A program made the position numbers and the translations under genes. The notes beneath the pieces are model-generated. The model worked only from the letters and a program-made list of their open reading frames with translations, was not told the DNA's origin and searched no databases. From Arthrobacter sp. ISL-30 (GTDB lineage: Bacteria > Actinomycetota > Actinomycetes > Actinomycetales > Micrococcaceae), in assembly GCF_018613855.1 (NCBI RefSeq), contig NZ_JAGGPK010000028.1:1-64000 (forward strand): a stretch of DNA of 64,000 bases. The letters are read 5' to 3'. Positions 26,540 to 34,814 of this stretch are shown piece by piece (positions within the stretch are counted from its first letter, which is position 1; every line of letters starts with the position of its first letter).

Positions 26540-27469
26540 TCATTGACCCGTGCTGGACAGCAAGGGTTGCAGGGCCACCAGGAGCCGATGGCGCAGCGCC
26601 TGTGCCTCCTCAGCGAAAGCGCGCTGGTATTCAACGTATTGGGCCTTGCCCTGGGGCGTCTCGATCCTAATGGCAGGGTAGCCCCAATCGGCCAGGTCGT
26701 AGGGCGACGCCTGCATGTCCATGGCACGGATGCGCCAGGACAATTCGAAGCAGTCCATCACCAGTTCGCTGGGCAGCGCAGGTGCCAGCTTGTACGCCCA
26801 TTTGTAAAGGTCCATGTTGGCGTGCAGGCAGCCTGGCTGCTCCATATTCCGTTGATTCTCTCGAGTGGGCGAGAGCTCGTTGAGGGGGATGGCGTCCGGA
26901 GTGTAGAAACGGAAAGCATCAAAGTGTGAACACCGGATGCGGTTTTTTTCGACCACCTCGTCCGTTCCTCCGGGTCCAAGGCGGAGCTGCAGGTATTCAT
27001 GCCGGAGGTCGAACTTGTCCTGCCGATACACCATTGCCCATTCGTGCAGCCCAAAGCAGCCGTACTGCGCAGGCCGGGCGACCGTACCGGAAAGAATGAT
27101 GCCGGCGAACCGAATGGCATCCAGCCGCTCGTCCAGGAACCGAGCACGGTCAAAAGTCACGGCGTCGGTATCGGCGTGCAGTCCGACGGCGGCGAGTTCT
27201 CCGGCGTCGAGCCTCCTGTAATACTTCCAGCCGGATCGCTGGGCAGCGCGCTCGCCGGAAAGGACGACGCCTTCTCCCGGGTGCCAGCGCAGGAGCTGGC
27301 CGGGCTTTTGGGTGTAGTAGGTGAAGAGGAAATCCTCCACCGGGTGTTTCCGGCCCTCCGAGCGCCGGGCAAGGTACGGCTCCGAGTATTGGCGAACCCG
27401 CTTGGAATAGGCATCCTCCAGCTCAAGCCATTGCTCCTGCGGGAGGTGCCGGAGGCTAGAACGCTCCAC
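26540..27469 (-). CDS. Conserved protein, putative 3-methyladenine DNA glycosylase-like
   Basis: The 309-residue soluble protein resembles an actinobacterial group commonly labelled 3-methyladenine DNA glycosylase. Conserved-looking blocks are HPVEDFLFTYYTQKPGQLLRWHPGEGVVL, FGLHEWAMVYR, FYTPDAIPLNELSPTRENQRNMEQPGCLHANMDLYKWAYKL and MDMQASPYDL. I cannot see a helix-hairpin-helix or AAG catalytic motif, so the enzymatic label is weak. Its start overlaps the upstream SSI-lipoprotein gene by 14 bases, and the leaderless SSI-like gene begins 34 bases after its stop. It therefore sits inside an inhibitor operon. Confidence 0.55.
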   Translation of the reverse strand: MERSSLRHLPQEQWLELEDAYSKRVRQYSEPYLARRSEGRKHPVEDFLFTYYTQKPGQLLRWHPGEGVVLSGERAAQRSGWKYYRRLDAGELAAVGLHADTDAVTFDRARFLDERLDAIRFAGIILSGTVARPAQYGCFGLHEWAMVYRQDKFDLRHEYLQLRLGPGGTDEVVEKNRIRCSHFDAFRFYTPDAIPLNELSPTRENQRNMEQPGCLHANMDLYKWAYKLAPALPSELVMDCFELSWRIRAMDMQASPYDLADWGYPAIRIETPQGKAQYVEYQRAFAEEAQALRHRLLVALQPLLSSTGQ

Positions 27470-27986
27470 CCGTTGAGCCCAGGACGTCGCGGGCCGCGTT
27501 CCAGGCGCTGATTTCGCACCCGTCTTTCAGGCTGAACGTTGACTCGAAGCCCCTGCCGTCAATGGCTCCGGAGACCATGGCTGTTTGCGGGCCGCCGTAC
27601 TGCATGGTGCAGACGAGGTCAGTGGGGCGAGGCGCACGGATGACGATTCCGGGTTCAGCCTTCAGTGCGGCGCACGCAGCCTCCGGCGTCGGATGCTGGG
27701 TTCCCTCCGCCGGCGTACCGTCCTTGCAGACGAGCGTGAAACTATCCGGGGCCGCGGACTCCGAAGCCTTGACGAGGATGGAGAGTTCTGCGTCGCCCTT
27801 GCCCGCTGTGGGAGGGTCGGTGTGCGTGGGGGCAGGGGAGATTGGCACAGAGGGGCTCGGTGCAGGGGCAGTCGGTGCTGGGCTGGTTCCGGTTGGGCTG
27901 GTTCCGGGAGGTGTGCCCCCGCAGCCGGCAAGGACCGCGGCCGAGAGGGCCGCGAGCAGCAGATGTGCCGCGTCGCGCATGCGCAT
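27456..27986 (-). CDS. SSI-family protease-inhibitor-like lipoprotein
   Basis: The 176-residue lipoprotein has a signal and lipobox LAGC at Cys22, a Pro/Thr-rich spacer (about 25-62), then an SSI-like domain. Cys87 and the GTQHPTPEAACAAL segment closely follow the SSI signature around its second Cys (Cys105). Cys126-TMQYGGP...Cys157 matches the reactive loop and second disulfide. By alignment P1 is Met128, as in classical SSI, which inhibits subtilisin. It should be anchored outside the membrane where the neighbouring subtilase is secreted. ATG 27986 is favoured because GAGG precedes it by 6 bases; upstream ATGs at 27998 and 28007 lack sites. Confidence 0.72.
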   Translation of the reverse strand: MRMRDAAHLLLAALSAAVLAGCGGTPPGTSPTGTSPAPTAPAPSPSVPISPAPTHTDPPTAGKGDAELSILVKASESAAPDSFTLVCKDGTPAEGTQHPTPEAACAALKAEPGIVIRAPRPTDLVCTMQYGGPQTAMVSGAIDGRGFESTFSLKDGCEISAWNAARDVLGSTGGAF

Positions 27987-28050
27987 GGTAGTCCTCATTT
28001 GTGCCATTTTACGCTGGGGATCCTGTTTCAGGCGTGCCTTCCCTGGCCCC

Positions 28051-28542
28051 CTATTCCCCTGGCTGGCTGGACTCGGCCATCGGCTGGCGCGTGGCTGCGA
28101 TGAGTCTCCTCATCGCTTCATTGAGCTCCTCGACTTCGCCGCGTGTCAGGCCCAGCCGCTGCATCATGGTGCCGGGCACATCCAATGCCTTTTCACGAAG
28201 GTCCTCGCCACGCCGGGTCAGCCTGATGGCCAAGGCGCGCTCATTGACAGGAACTCGATCCCGGGTGACGAGTCCGGCTTCCTCGAGCCGGCGCAGGAGG
28301 GGTGACAGCGTGGCCGGCTCATGGAGCAGTGTCTCGCCCAGGTCCTTTAGTGTGCGAGGGCTTTGTTCCCACAAGGCGAGCATCACCAGATACTGCGGAT
28401 GTGTCAGGCCCAGCCGGTCAAGGACTGGCTTGTAGGCGCCCACAACACTGCGGGATGCCACGGTAAGGGCGAAGCAGAGTTGCCGGTTGAGCAGCAGATC
28501 CTCGTCCTCCATGCTCGAAGCGACTTCGTCGGTTGTGCTCAC
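28051..28542 (-). CDS. MarR-family regulator, OhrR-like
   Basis: The 163-residue winged-helix repressor has the N-terminal RQLCFALTVASR, placing a Cys at residue 23 where OhrR proteins carry the peroxide-sensing Cys. It is followed by LGLTHPQYLVMLALWE, the DNA-binding segment TLKDLGETLLHEPATLSPLLRRLEEAGLV, and the wing RDRVPVNERALAIRLT. Organic hydroperoxide sensing is therefore likely. No ohr peroxidase gene is in the window. GTG 28542 with GGAGGAA upstream is preferred to TTG 28572. A perfect palindrome just upstream (28579-28592) is the probable operator, shared with the divergent gene at 28640. Confidence 0.85.
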   Translation of the reverse strand: MSTTDEVASSMEDEDLLLNRQLCFALTVASRSVVGAYKPVLDRLGLTHPQYLVMLALWEQSPRTLKDLGETLLHEPATLSPLLRRLEEAGLVTRDRVPVNERALAIRLTRRGEDLREKALDVPGTMMQRLGLTRGEVEELNEAMRRLIAATRQPMAESSQPGE

Positions 28543-28578
28543 TGGTTCCTCCAGGTTTCGTGGGTCGGCCAAGCAACA

Positions 28579-28592
28579 ATTAGTGCACTAAT
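28579..28592. promoter_or_regulatory. MarR/OhrR operator palindrome
   Basis: ATTAGTGCACTAAT is a perfect 14-bp palindrome between the divergent regulator and small-protein genes. A second half-site, TTAGTGTACGC, follows at about 28595-28605. This spacing fits autoregulation and control of the gene at 28640. Confidence 0.65.
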
Positions 28593-28639
28593 AGTTAGTG
28601 TACGCTTAAGGGGCAAAGCTAATCGAAAGGGAGACGACC

Positions 28640-28867
28640 GTGGCGTCAAAGGAAACCTTCGCCGGCAGGTTTATGCGGATCACTGGCAAGCTTCGTGCCG
28701 TGTTTGGGCCAGCACACAGCAGTTCCCTTGACCACGAGATGACGGACGCCAACAGATCCCTCCTGGCGCAACGCGAGGCCGAGACGCAGCAGTGGGAGAC
28801 CATTCGCCGGCCCGACGGAAGCACGTACGTGGTGCCCAGGAATCCGGACGACAAGTCTCTCCGCTAA
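28640..28867 (+). CDS. Small hypothetical protein, paralogue A
   Basis: The 75-residue soluble protein has an N-terminal block FAGRFMRITGKLRAVFGPAH that recurs in the gene at 28986 (FLHVTERLQSVFGPAN). Its C-terminal half ends with a beta-like IRRPDGSTYVVPRNPDD. GTG 28640 has AAAGGGAGA upstream. It is divergent from the OhrR-like gene across a shared palindrome, so it may be peroxide-inducible. No known family is recognised. Confidence 0.6.
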   Translation: MASKETFAGRFMRITGKLRAVFGPAHSSSLDHEMTDANRSLLAQREAETQQWETIRRPDGSTYVVPRNPDDKSLR

Positions 28868-28985
28868 ACTCCCTAAGCCGTCGACGGCCGGGCCTTTTTC
28901 AGGGGAGCGGGCGTAAAATGAGGGCACTGGGACCACCAGTGACGGCTGAACCGCTTCACCTTTTTTCGGGAAGGAGGTGGGAACA

Positions 28986-29207
28986 GTGGGACGGGTACTG
29001 GAAGGTTTTCTCCATGTGACTGAACGGCTCCAGTCCGTCTTCGGACCGGCTAACCGCGGCGACGTCGAGGCTCCCGTAATGCACAAGCATGACGACTTTG
29101 AGACTGCCTCTGAAGAAGAGCTGCAGCACTTCGAGGTCGAGTCGGATGACCAGGGACATCACTACGCGGTCCGCAAGGACGATCATGGCCCGCGAACAAG
29201 GCACTGA
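28986..29207 (+). CDS. Small hypothetical protein, paralogue B
   Basis: The 73-residue protein shares with its upstream neighbour the amphipathic RLQSVFGPAN block near residue 20. A His/Asp/Glu-rich tail (QHFEVESDDQGHHYAVRKDDHGPR) has the same position as the IRRPDGSTYVVPR strand in paralogue A. GTG 28986 is chosen because AAGGAGGTG lies 7 bases upstream, which is a near-perfect ribosome site. The frame could also start at 28977. Function is unknown. It converges with lysC across a hairpin terminator. Confidence 0.6.
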   Translation: MGRVLEGFLHVTERLQSVFGPANRGDVEAPVMHKHDDFETASEEELQHFEVESDDQGHHYAVRKDDHGPRTRH

Positions 29208-29273
29208 ACCTGGCACGGACAAGGCTTGGACCATAACTAGCGGGTGACAAGAACACACTGACTGATGAAAACA

Positions 29274-29302
29274 AAGGACCGGAGCCATTGGCCCCGGTCC
29301 TT
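29274..29302. terminator. Bidirectional terminator lysC / small gene
   Basis: The 13-bp stem AAGGACCGGAGCC/GGCCCCGGTCCTT (29274-29286 and 29290-29302) has one wobble position and a 3-base ATT loop. Pyrimidine-rich TTCTTTTGCTT follows. Confidence 0.75.
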
Positions 29303-29333
29303 CTGCTTGTTCTTTTGCTTATCCTTTTGCGGC

Positions 29334-30692
29334 TTAGCGGCCCGTGCCGCCGTAAACGGTTGCTTCCGCTTCGCCGTCGAGTTCGAATGCGGCGTGGATG
29401 GCACGGACGGCATCGTCAAGCAGTTCGGCATTGGTCACCACGGAGATACGAATTTCCGAGGTGGAGATCATGTCGATGTTGATACCGGCGTCGGACAGGG
29501 CCTTGAAGAATGTTGCGGACACGCCCGGGTGGGAACGCATGCCGGCGCCAATGAGGGACAGCTTGCCAATCTTTTCGTTGTACTCAATGCTCTCGAAGCC
29601 GATCTCGGACTCGGCTGCCCGCAGGGCTGCCAGCGCGTCGGCGCCCTCGACGATCGGCAGGGTGAAGGAGATATCCGTGCGGCCCGTACCGTGCGTGGAC
29701 ACATTCTGGACGATCATGTCGATGTTCGAATGCGCGTCGGCGATGACCTGGAAAATGGCTGCTGCCTTGCCCGGAATGTCAGGGACACCCACAACGGTAA
29801 CCTTGGCTTCGGACCGGTCATGTGCAACGCCGGAGATGATTGGCTGCTCCAAGGCAACTCCCTCTTGAGTCGTGATCTTGTCGTGGGCCCCGGGCATCAC
29901 CCAGGTGCCTTCGTGCTGGCTGAATGATGAGCGGACATGCAGCGGTACACCGAATCGGCGTGCGTACTCCACGCAGCGCAGGTGGAGGATCTTGGCGCCG
30001 GAGGCGGCCAGTTCCAGCATCTCCTCGCTGGAGATGCGGTCGATCTTCTGCGCGGACGACACGACGCGGGGATCGGCGGTGTAGACGCCGTCAACGTCGG
30101 TGTAGATTTCGCAGACGTCGGCTTCGAGGGCGGCAGCCAGCGCCACCGCCGTGGTGTCCGAGCCACCACGGCCAAGGGTGGTGATCTCGTTGGTGGTGCG
30201 GCTCATTCCCTGGAAGCCGGCCACGATGGCGATGTGCCCCTTGTCCAGGGCCGTACGGATCCGGTGGGGGTCGACGTCGATGATGCGCGCCTTGCCATGG
30301 ATGCCGTCGGTGATCATGCCGGCCTGCGAGCCCGTGAAGGACTGGGCGGAGGCGCCGAACTTGTTGATGGCCATGGCTAGCAGGGCCATGGAGATGCGTT
30401 CCCCGGCGGAGAGGAGCATATCCATTTCACGGGCGGGAGCGGAATCAGTGACCTGGGCTGCAAGGTCCAGGAGTTCATCGGTGGTGTCGCCCATCGCGGA
30501 GACAACCACAACAACTTCGTTGCCGGCCTTTTGGGCATCGACGACGCGCCGGGCCACCCGCTTTATTCCATCCGCGTCGGCGACCGAGGAGCCACCGAAC
30601 TTCTGCACAATCAGCTGCTTGGTAACGGCGCCCTCAATGGGCAGCTCTGCATGCTGCGGCTCGGTCTTCAACTCGGTAGTGGGCATACTCAT
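29334..30692 (-). CDS. lysC: Aspartate kinase
   Basis: LysC phosphorylates aspartate, the entry to lysine, threonine, methionine and diaminopimelate synthesis. The 452-residue protein has the kinase signature [19 protein letters not shown] near residue 30, [19 protein letters not shown] near 175, and two ACT regulatory domains in the last 170 residues ([43 protein letters not shown]). It is thus probably feedback-inhibited by lysine plus threonine, as in other actinobacteria (inference). The N-terminus has about 28 extra residues before VQKFGG. Unlike many actinobacteria, asd does not follow downstream. recR lies upstream on the same strand, 181 bases away. Confidence 0.95.
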   Translation of the reverse strand: MSMPTTELKTEPQHAELPIEGAVTKQLIVQKFGGSSVADADGIKRVARRVVDAQKAGNEVVVVVSAMGDTTDELLDLAAQVTDSAPAREMDMLLSAGERISMALLAMAINKFGASAQSFTGSQAGMITDGIHGKARIIDVDPHRIRTALDKGHIAIVAGFQGMSRTTNEITTLGRGGSDTTAVALAAALEADVCEIYTDVDGVYTADPRVVSSAQKIDRISSEEMLELAASGAKILHLRCVEYARRFGVPLHVRSSFSQHEGTWVMPGAHDKITTQEGVALEQPIISGVAHDRSEAKVTVVGVPDIPGKAAAIFQVIADAHSNIDMIVQNVSTHGTGRTDISFTLPIVEGADALAALRAAESEIGFESIEYNEKIGKLSLIGAGMRSHPGVSATFFKALSDAGINIDMISTSEIRISVVTNAELLDDAVRAIHAAFELDGEAEATVYGGTGR

Positions 30693-30873
30693 GCGCGCAC
30701 CCTCACTGGATCATCGGGGGTTCAGGGGCTGACGGCCAATGGCACGACGGCGTAACTTATGGCCACAGTTTATCGTCGCCCGGCTCCGGCAGAGGAATTG
30801 TGACCAATCTCCGCCGTCACCAGGATTCCGGGACCTGACCTGGGCGCACCAGGACCAGGACTATTGGCGACTA

Positions 30874-31473
30874 CTAGGACAGGGCGTTCCGGCGGCCCTC
30901 GAAGGCTCGTCCCAGCGTTACCTCGTCGGCGTATTCAAGGTCCCCACCCACGGGGAGGCCCGAAGCCAGCCGAGTGACGGCGACGCCGATCGACTTGAGC
31001 ATGCGCGCAAGGTATGTGGCTGTGGCCTCGCCTTCCAGGTTGGGGTCGGTGGCAATAATGATTTCCTGGATGGCACCGTCGTTGAGGCGTGTCAGCAGCT
31101 CGCGGATGCGCAATTGTTCCGGGCCGATGCCGGCGATGGGGTTGATGGCCCCGCCCAGGACGTGATACTTGCCGCGGAACGAACGCGTCCGCTCAACGGC
31201 AAGTACGTCCTTGGATTCCTCCACGACGCAGATAACCGACGGATCGCGGCGGGGGTCGCGGCAAATGCTGCAGGTTTCCTGTTCCGTAACGTTGCCGCAG
31301 ATGGAGCAGAACTTGACGCGTTCCTTGACTGTGGTGATGGCCGCGACCAGCCGCTTCATGTCCTCCGGGTCGGCTTCAAGAATGTGGAACGCGAGACGTT
31401 GGGCAGATTTTGGCCCGACGCCAGGGAGCCTGCCGAGTTCATCGATCAGCTCCTGAACTGCACCTTCGTACAC
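30874..31473 (-). CDS. recR: Recombination protein RecR
   Basis: RecR works with RecF/RecO to load RecA at gapped DNA. The 199-residue protein shows the N-terminal helix-hairpin-helix [24 protein letters not shown], a zinc finger [16 protein letters not shown] near residue 57, and the Toprim segment [16 protein letters not shown]. The dnaX-recR order on the same strand is classical and the gap is 58 bases. lysC follows 181 bases downstream. Confidence 0.96.
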   Translation of the reverse strand: MYEGAVQELIDELGRLPGVGPKSAQRLAFHILEADPEDMKRLVAAITTVKERVKFCSICGNVTEQETCSICRDPRRDPSVICVVEESKDVLAVERTRSFRGKYHVLGGAINPIAGIGPEQLRIRELLTRLNDGAIQEIIIATDPNLEGEATATYLARMLKSIGVAVTRLASGLPVGGDLEYADEVTLGRAFEGRRNALS

Positions 31474-31531
31474 AATTTCCTCGTTCGTTTGATGTCACAC
31501 ATGGCGGTAGCTACCGCCGACGCGGCGCTGG

Positions 31532-34500
31532 TCAGCGCAGTGGAGTGCCATCCAGGGATCGCTCTTCAAGGAGCTTTCCGCCCAGAATACGCTCGACGGC
31601 GGCCCGACCAAATACTCCCGATTCCTCGATAGTTTCGTCATCCGCGCTCGGAACGTCTTCCACGTAAGTCGTTGCGGCAGCCTGCGGGGCGCGGGCGGGG
31701 GCAAAGCCCCGGCCAGCCTGTGCCTCTGGACTATTGGAGAGTCGCTGGTAGAGGCTCTGGCGGCCTTGCCCAGCCGTGGCGGGGGAAGGCCCGGAGGCAC
31801 GTGGCGCATCGACGACGGCAGTCAGGGAACGTGCTCCGGACGCCTGCATCCCGCTGGCCTGCCGCATTTCTCCGGACGGAGTCGCCCTTACCGCCCGAGC
31901 CGGAATGGATATGGGCTGCGTCGGGGAAGAGGGGACCTGCGGGGCCGGCTTCACGGCAGCCTCCGCTATGTCCCATTGCGCCTCCACGGGGTCTGCTTTG
32001 GCATGGGCTGGGACCTGTGCTGCTGCCGGTTCATACTCCGGCGTTCTTTGGGCTGCCGCTAGCCCACACCCGTTTCCTGCGGAGTCTGCGTCTGCATTAG
32101 AGTCCGTCAACGACCGGCCCACATTGGACTCGGTCCCCACCACCCAGGCGCCGGGCGCATGCTCAACAGCGCGTGACCAGGGATCCTCGGAAGTGTCAGG
32201 AGCACTTGCCGCCGGACCCGTCCCGGATGCTTCCGGAGAGCGGGCCTGCTGTCGGGGTGCTGGTTCCCAGTCTGCTGGAGATTCCTCTTCCAGGGGAGGC
32301 GCGTCCTCATCGAGCGGAGGACCCCAATCGTCGTCAGCGTAGCCGTAAGAGCCTGCCGCGTCGGAAGCCGACGAGGAAGCAGCGGGTACAGGGGAAGGCT
32401 GTGCCCCGGAACTGGTCCTGGAGGCGTCCGGGTTTACAGGAGTGGGGTTACTTGGCCGGATGGCTGCTGCCTCCTGCGATGTACCTAAATCTGAAGTACC
32501 GACGGGTGATGCGGCAGGCGCAGTTTGTACCCGGGACTCTGCAGGGACCTGTCTAGGAGTTTGTGCGGGGGCCGGTGCAGGAGTTTGTGGAGCGGCCTGA
32601 GTCGACTCCGGATCAGGATCCGAGGCGGGAACCAGACCCCACTCCGCGTCCACGGAGGCCGCAGAGGCCGGGATGCTAGAAAGTGCTTTTGGGTTTGGCT
32701 CAGAGCTCGCCTGGCTGTTGCCGTTCGCGGGGCCGCTGCCTGCTACCGCATTGATCTGGCAGTCGATGCCAATGGTCCTATGAATGGCCTGGCGAAGATT
32801 CTCTGAGTGATCTGCCCGTCCGAATGCGCCAGCCAGCCCCGTGGTGGTGAAGGCGAGCGTAAGAAACTGGCCATCGAACTGGGCCACTTGGGCATTTGGT
32901 TCCACGAGGGCCCACGTACTCCGCTTAATCTTTGCGAGCGTCTGCAGGATATCGGGCCATGCTCGGCGCAGTACCTCGACGTCTCCGCCACCTGTTGGCC
33001 TTGCGGCAGGAGCCTGGCCACCGGTTGGAGCAGCCGGTGGCTGACTCGTGGCCGGGCTATCCTGCCGCTGTTGAGCAGTGGTGTTGGGCCGTTGCTGGGC
33101 CGGGCTGTCCGGCTGGGCTGGAGGACCCTGCTGTGACTGGGAACCTGAAGCTGCTGGACGCTCATCGACTCGGCGCTCGTCCACCGGCCGGTCAGTCGTG
33201 GTGGCACGGGGAGCCGTGACCGCCTCGCGTACCGAGTCCGAAGGCTGTACAGCGTCCGGGCGGGCAGACTCCAGGCTTGCGGCGGGGGCGGCGGACGGCG
33301 TCGCTCCAGCAGGCGGAGCCGGTCGCGGTACCTGTGCCGGCGAAGCAGCTGGCCGCGTCGTGGCCGGCGTCGAAGCGGCGGAGGGCGAGGCGGCCATTGT
33401 TCCAGCCGGGATGGCAGCGCCGACATCCGAAGCGTAATTCAGCCGGCGTTCGACGCGATCAATCCGTGCCGCGATGCCACGTTCGGTCTGCTCTGAACTT
33501 GGGAGGAGGATGCGTGCGCAGAGCAGTTCGAGGTGCAAACGTGGGGAGGTGGCACCCGTCATTTCATTGAGGGCGGTGTTGGTGACGTCGGCCGCGCGGG
33601 ACAATTCGGCCGCCCCCAGATTGTTGGCCTGCGTCCGCATGCGGGTGATCTGGTCGGCTGGGATACCCCGAAGGATCGCCTGGACGTTGTCCGGCATGGC
33701 CTGGACAATGATGAGGTCGCGGAACCGCTCCAGGAGGTCCTCAACGAAGCGCCGGGGGTCATGGCCGGTCTGGATCACCCTGTCCACGGCGCGGAAAACG
33801 CTGGCGGAGTCCGCGGCGGCGATGGCTTCCACGACGTCGTCGAGCAGCGAAGCGTGGGTATAGCCAAGGAGTGCAACGGCGAGCTCGTAGTCCAGCCCGT
33901 TAGGGCCTGCGCCTGCCATGAGTTGGTCAAGAACCGAAAGGGAGTCCCGGACGGAACCTCCGCCGGCCCGAATGACCAGGGACAGGACTCCGGGGGCTAC
34001 CGGGACGTTCTCCTGGGCACAGAGCTGCTCAAGGTACTTCAGCAGCGGCTCCGGCGGAACCAAACGGAAGGGGTAGTGGTGGGTGCGCGAGCGGATGGTG
34101 CCGATGACCTTGTCCGGCTCGGTAGTGGCGAAGATGAACTTGATGTGTTCCGGTGGCTCTTCGACGATCTTCAGTAGGGCGTTGAAGCCCGCCGAGGTGA
34201 CCATGTGGGCCTCGTCAATGATGAAGATCTTGTAGCGGTCCCTGACCGGTGCGAACGTTGCGCGTTCCCGGAGGTCACGGGCGTCGTCCACGCCTCCATG
34301 GCTGGCTGCATCGATTTCGATGACGTCCAGGGATCCCGAGCCTCCACGTGCGAGCTCAATGCAGCTTGGGCACTTTCCGCAGGGAGTGTCCGTGGGGCCT
34401 TCCGCGCAATTGAGGCAGCGGGCCAGGATGCGGGCCGAGGTGGTCTTGCCGCAGCCGCGCGGGCCGGAAAACAGGTAGGCGTGGTTGACGCGGTTCTTGC

Positions 34501-34600
34501 GCAGGGCCGTCATAAGCGGCTCGGTGACATGTTCCTGCCCGATAACGTCCGCGAATGAATCGGGGCGATACCTGCGGTAAAGGGCGGTAGTAACAGTCAC
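31532..34600 (-). CDS. dnaX: DNA polymerase III gamma/tau subunit
   Basis: This is the clamp-loader ATPase. The N-terminal AAA+ domain has Walker A SGPRGCGKTTSARILARCLNC near residues 45-65, a zinc module with CGKCPSC, Walker B FIIDEAHMVTSAGFNALLK, and sensor EEPPEHIKFIFATTEPDKV. The length is 1022 residues, well above the usual 640-750. The excess is a Pro/Ala/Ser/Gln-rich linker from about residue 385 to 1000, interrupted by a structured domain at about 540-610 (VEVLRRAWPDILQTLAKIKRSTWALVEPNAQV). GTG 34600 lacks a strong ribosome site. I saw no obvious slippery heptamer for gamma formation. Confidence 0.95.
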   Translation of the reverse strand: MTVTTALYRRYRPDSFADVIGQEHVTEPLMTALRKNRVNHAYLFSGPRGCGKTTSARILARCLNCAEGPTDTPCGKCPSCIELARGGSGSLDVIEIDAASHGGVDDARDLRERATFAPVRDRYKIFIIDEAHMVTSAGFNALLKIVEEPPEHIKFIFATTEPDKVIGTIRSRTHHYPFRLVPPEPLLKYLEQLCAQENVPVAPGVLSLVIRAGGGSVRDSLSVLDQLMAGAGPNGLDYELAVALLGYTHASLLDDVVEAIAAADSASVFRAVDRVIQTGHDPRRFVEDLLERFRDLIIVQAMPDNVQAILRGIPADQITRMRTQANNLGAAELSRAADVTNTALNEMTGATSPRLHLELLCARILLPSSEQTERGIAARIDRVERRLNYASDVGAAIPAGTMAASPSAASTPATTRPAASPAQVPRPAPPAGATPSAAPAASLESARPDAVQPSDSVREAVTAPRATTTDRPVDERRVDERPAASGSQSQQGPPAQPDSPAQQRPNTTAQQRQDSPATSQPPAAPTGGQAPAARPTGGGDVEVLRRAWPDILQTLAKIKRSTWALVEPNAQVAQFDGQFLTLAFTTTGLAGAFGRADHSENLRQAIHRTIGIDCQINAVAGSGPANGNSQASSEPNPKALSSIPASAASVDAEWGLVPASDPDPESTQAAPQTPAPAPAQTPRQVPAESRVQTAPAASPVGTSDLGTSQEAAAIRPSNPTPVNPDASRTSSGAQPSPVPAASSSASDAAGSYGYADDDWGPPLDEDAPPLEEESPADWEPAPRQQARSPEASGTGPAASAPDTSEDPWSRAVEHAPGAWVVGTESNVGRSLTDSNADADSAGNGCGLAAAQRTPEYEPAAAQVPAHAKADPVEAQWDIAEAAVKPAPQVPSSPTQPISIPARAVRATPSGEMRQASGMQASGARSLTAVVDAPRASGPSPATAGQGRQSLYQRLSNSPEAQAGRGFAPARAPQAAATTYVEDVPSADDETIEESGVFGRAAVERILGGKLLEERSLDGTPLR

Positions 34601-34611
34601 AGTTCAAAACC

Positions 34612-34638
34612 TACCTATAGGTACTGACATTTAAATGT
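34612..34638. promoter_or_regulatory. Two adjacent 12-bp palindromes between ffs and dnaX
   Basis: TACCTATAGGTA (34612-34623) and ACATTTAAATGT (34627-34638) are perfect palindromes three bases apart, just upstream of the dnaX start and immediately after the ffs 3' end. They are AT-rich in a GC-rich genome, so they could hold the dnaX promoter or an operator. Confidence 0.4.
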
Positions 34639-34639
34639 A

Positions 34640-34730
34640 GAGACCCCTCATGCACCCGCCAGAGCCCATCTACCCTTGCTACCTTCCGGTCCTGGGGGAG
34701 TTCAACAGGATGACGCCACATGAGGGGCCG
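34640..34730 (-). ncRNA. ffs: Signal recognition particle RNA (small bacterial 4.5S type)
   Basis: Read on the minus strand, the region contains CCAGGACCGGAAGGTAGCAAGG, the conserved SRP domain IV with its GGAA tetraloop and asymmetric loops. Ends pair through CCCCTCATG (plus coordinates 34644-34652) with CATGAGGGG (34719-34727), closing a hairpin of about 90 nt. Location upstream of dnaX is usual in actinobacteria. End positions are estimated from the pairing. Confidence 0.9.
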
Positions 34731-34814
34731 TCAGCAAGCTTACCCGAAGATCCGATGCCATTCGAATCGACCCTCGGCAGTCGGATGGGCAGCCGGAATG
34801 GGTGGAAGATGCTC

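Noticed and set aside
31532..34600. Programmed frameshift in dnaX making a short gamma form
   Set aside because: I found no A-rich slippery heptamer followed by a stop in the -1 frame near the end of the AAA+ and collar region.
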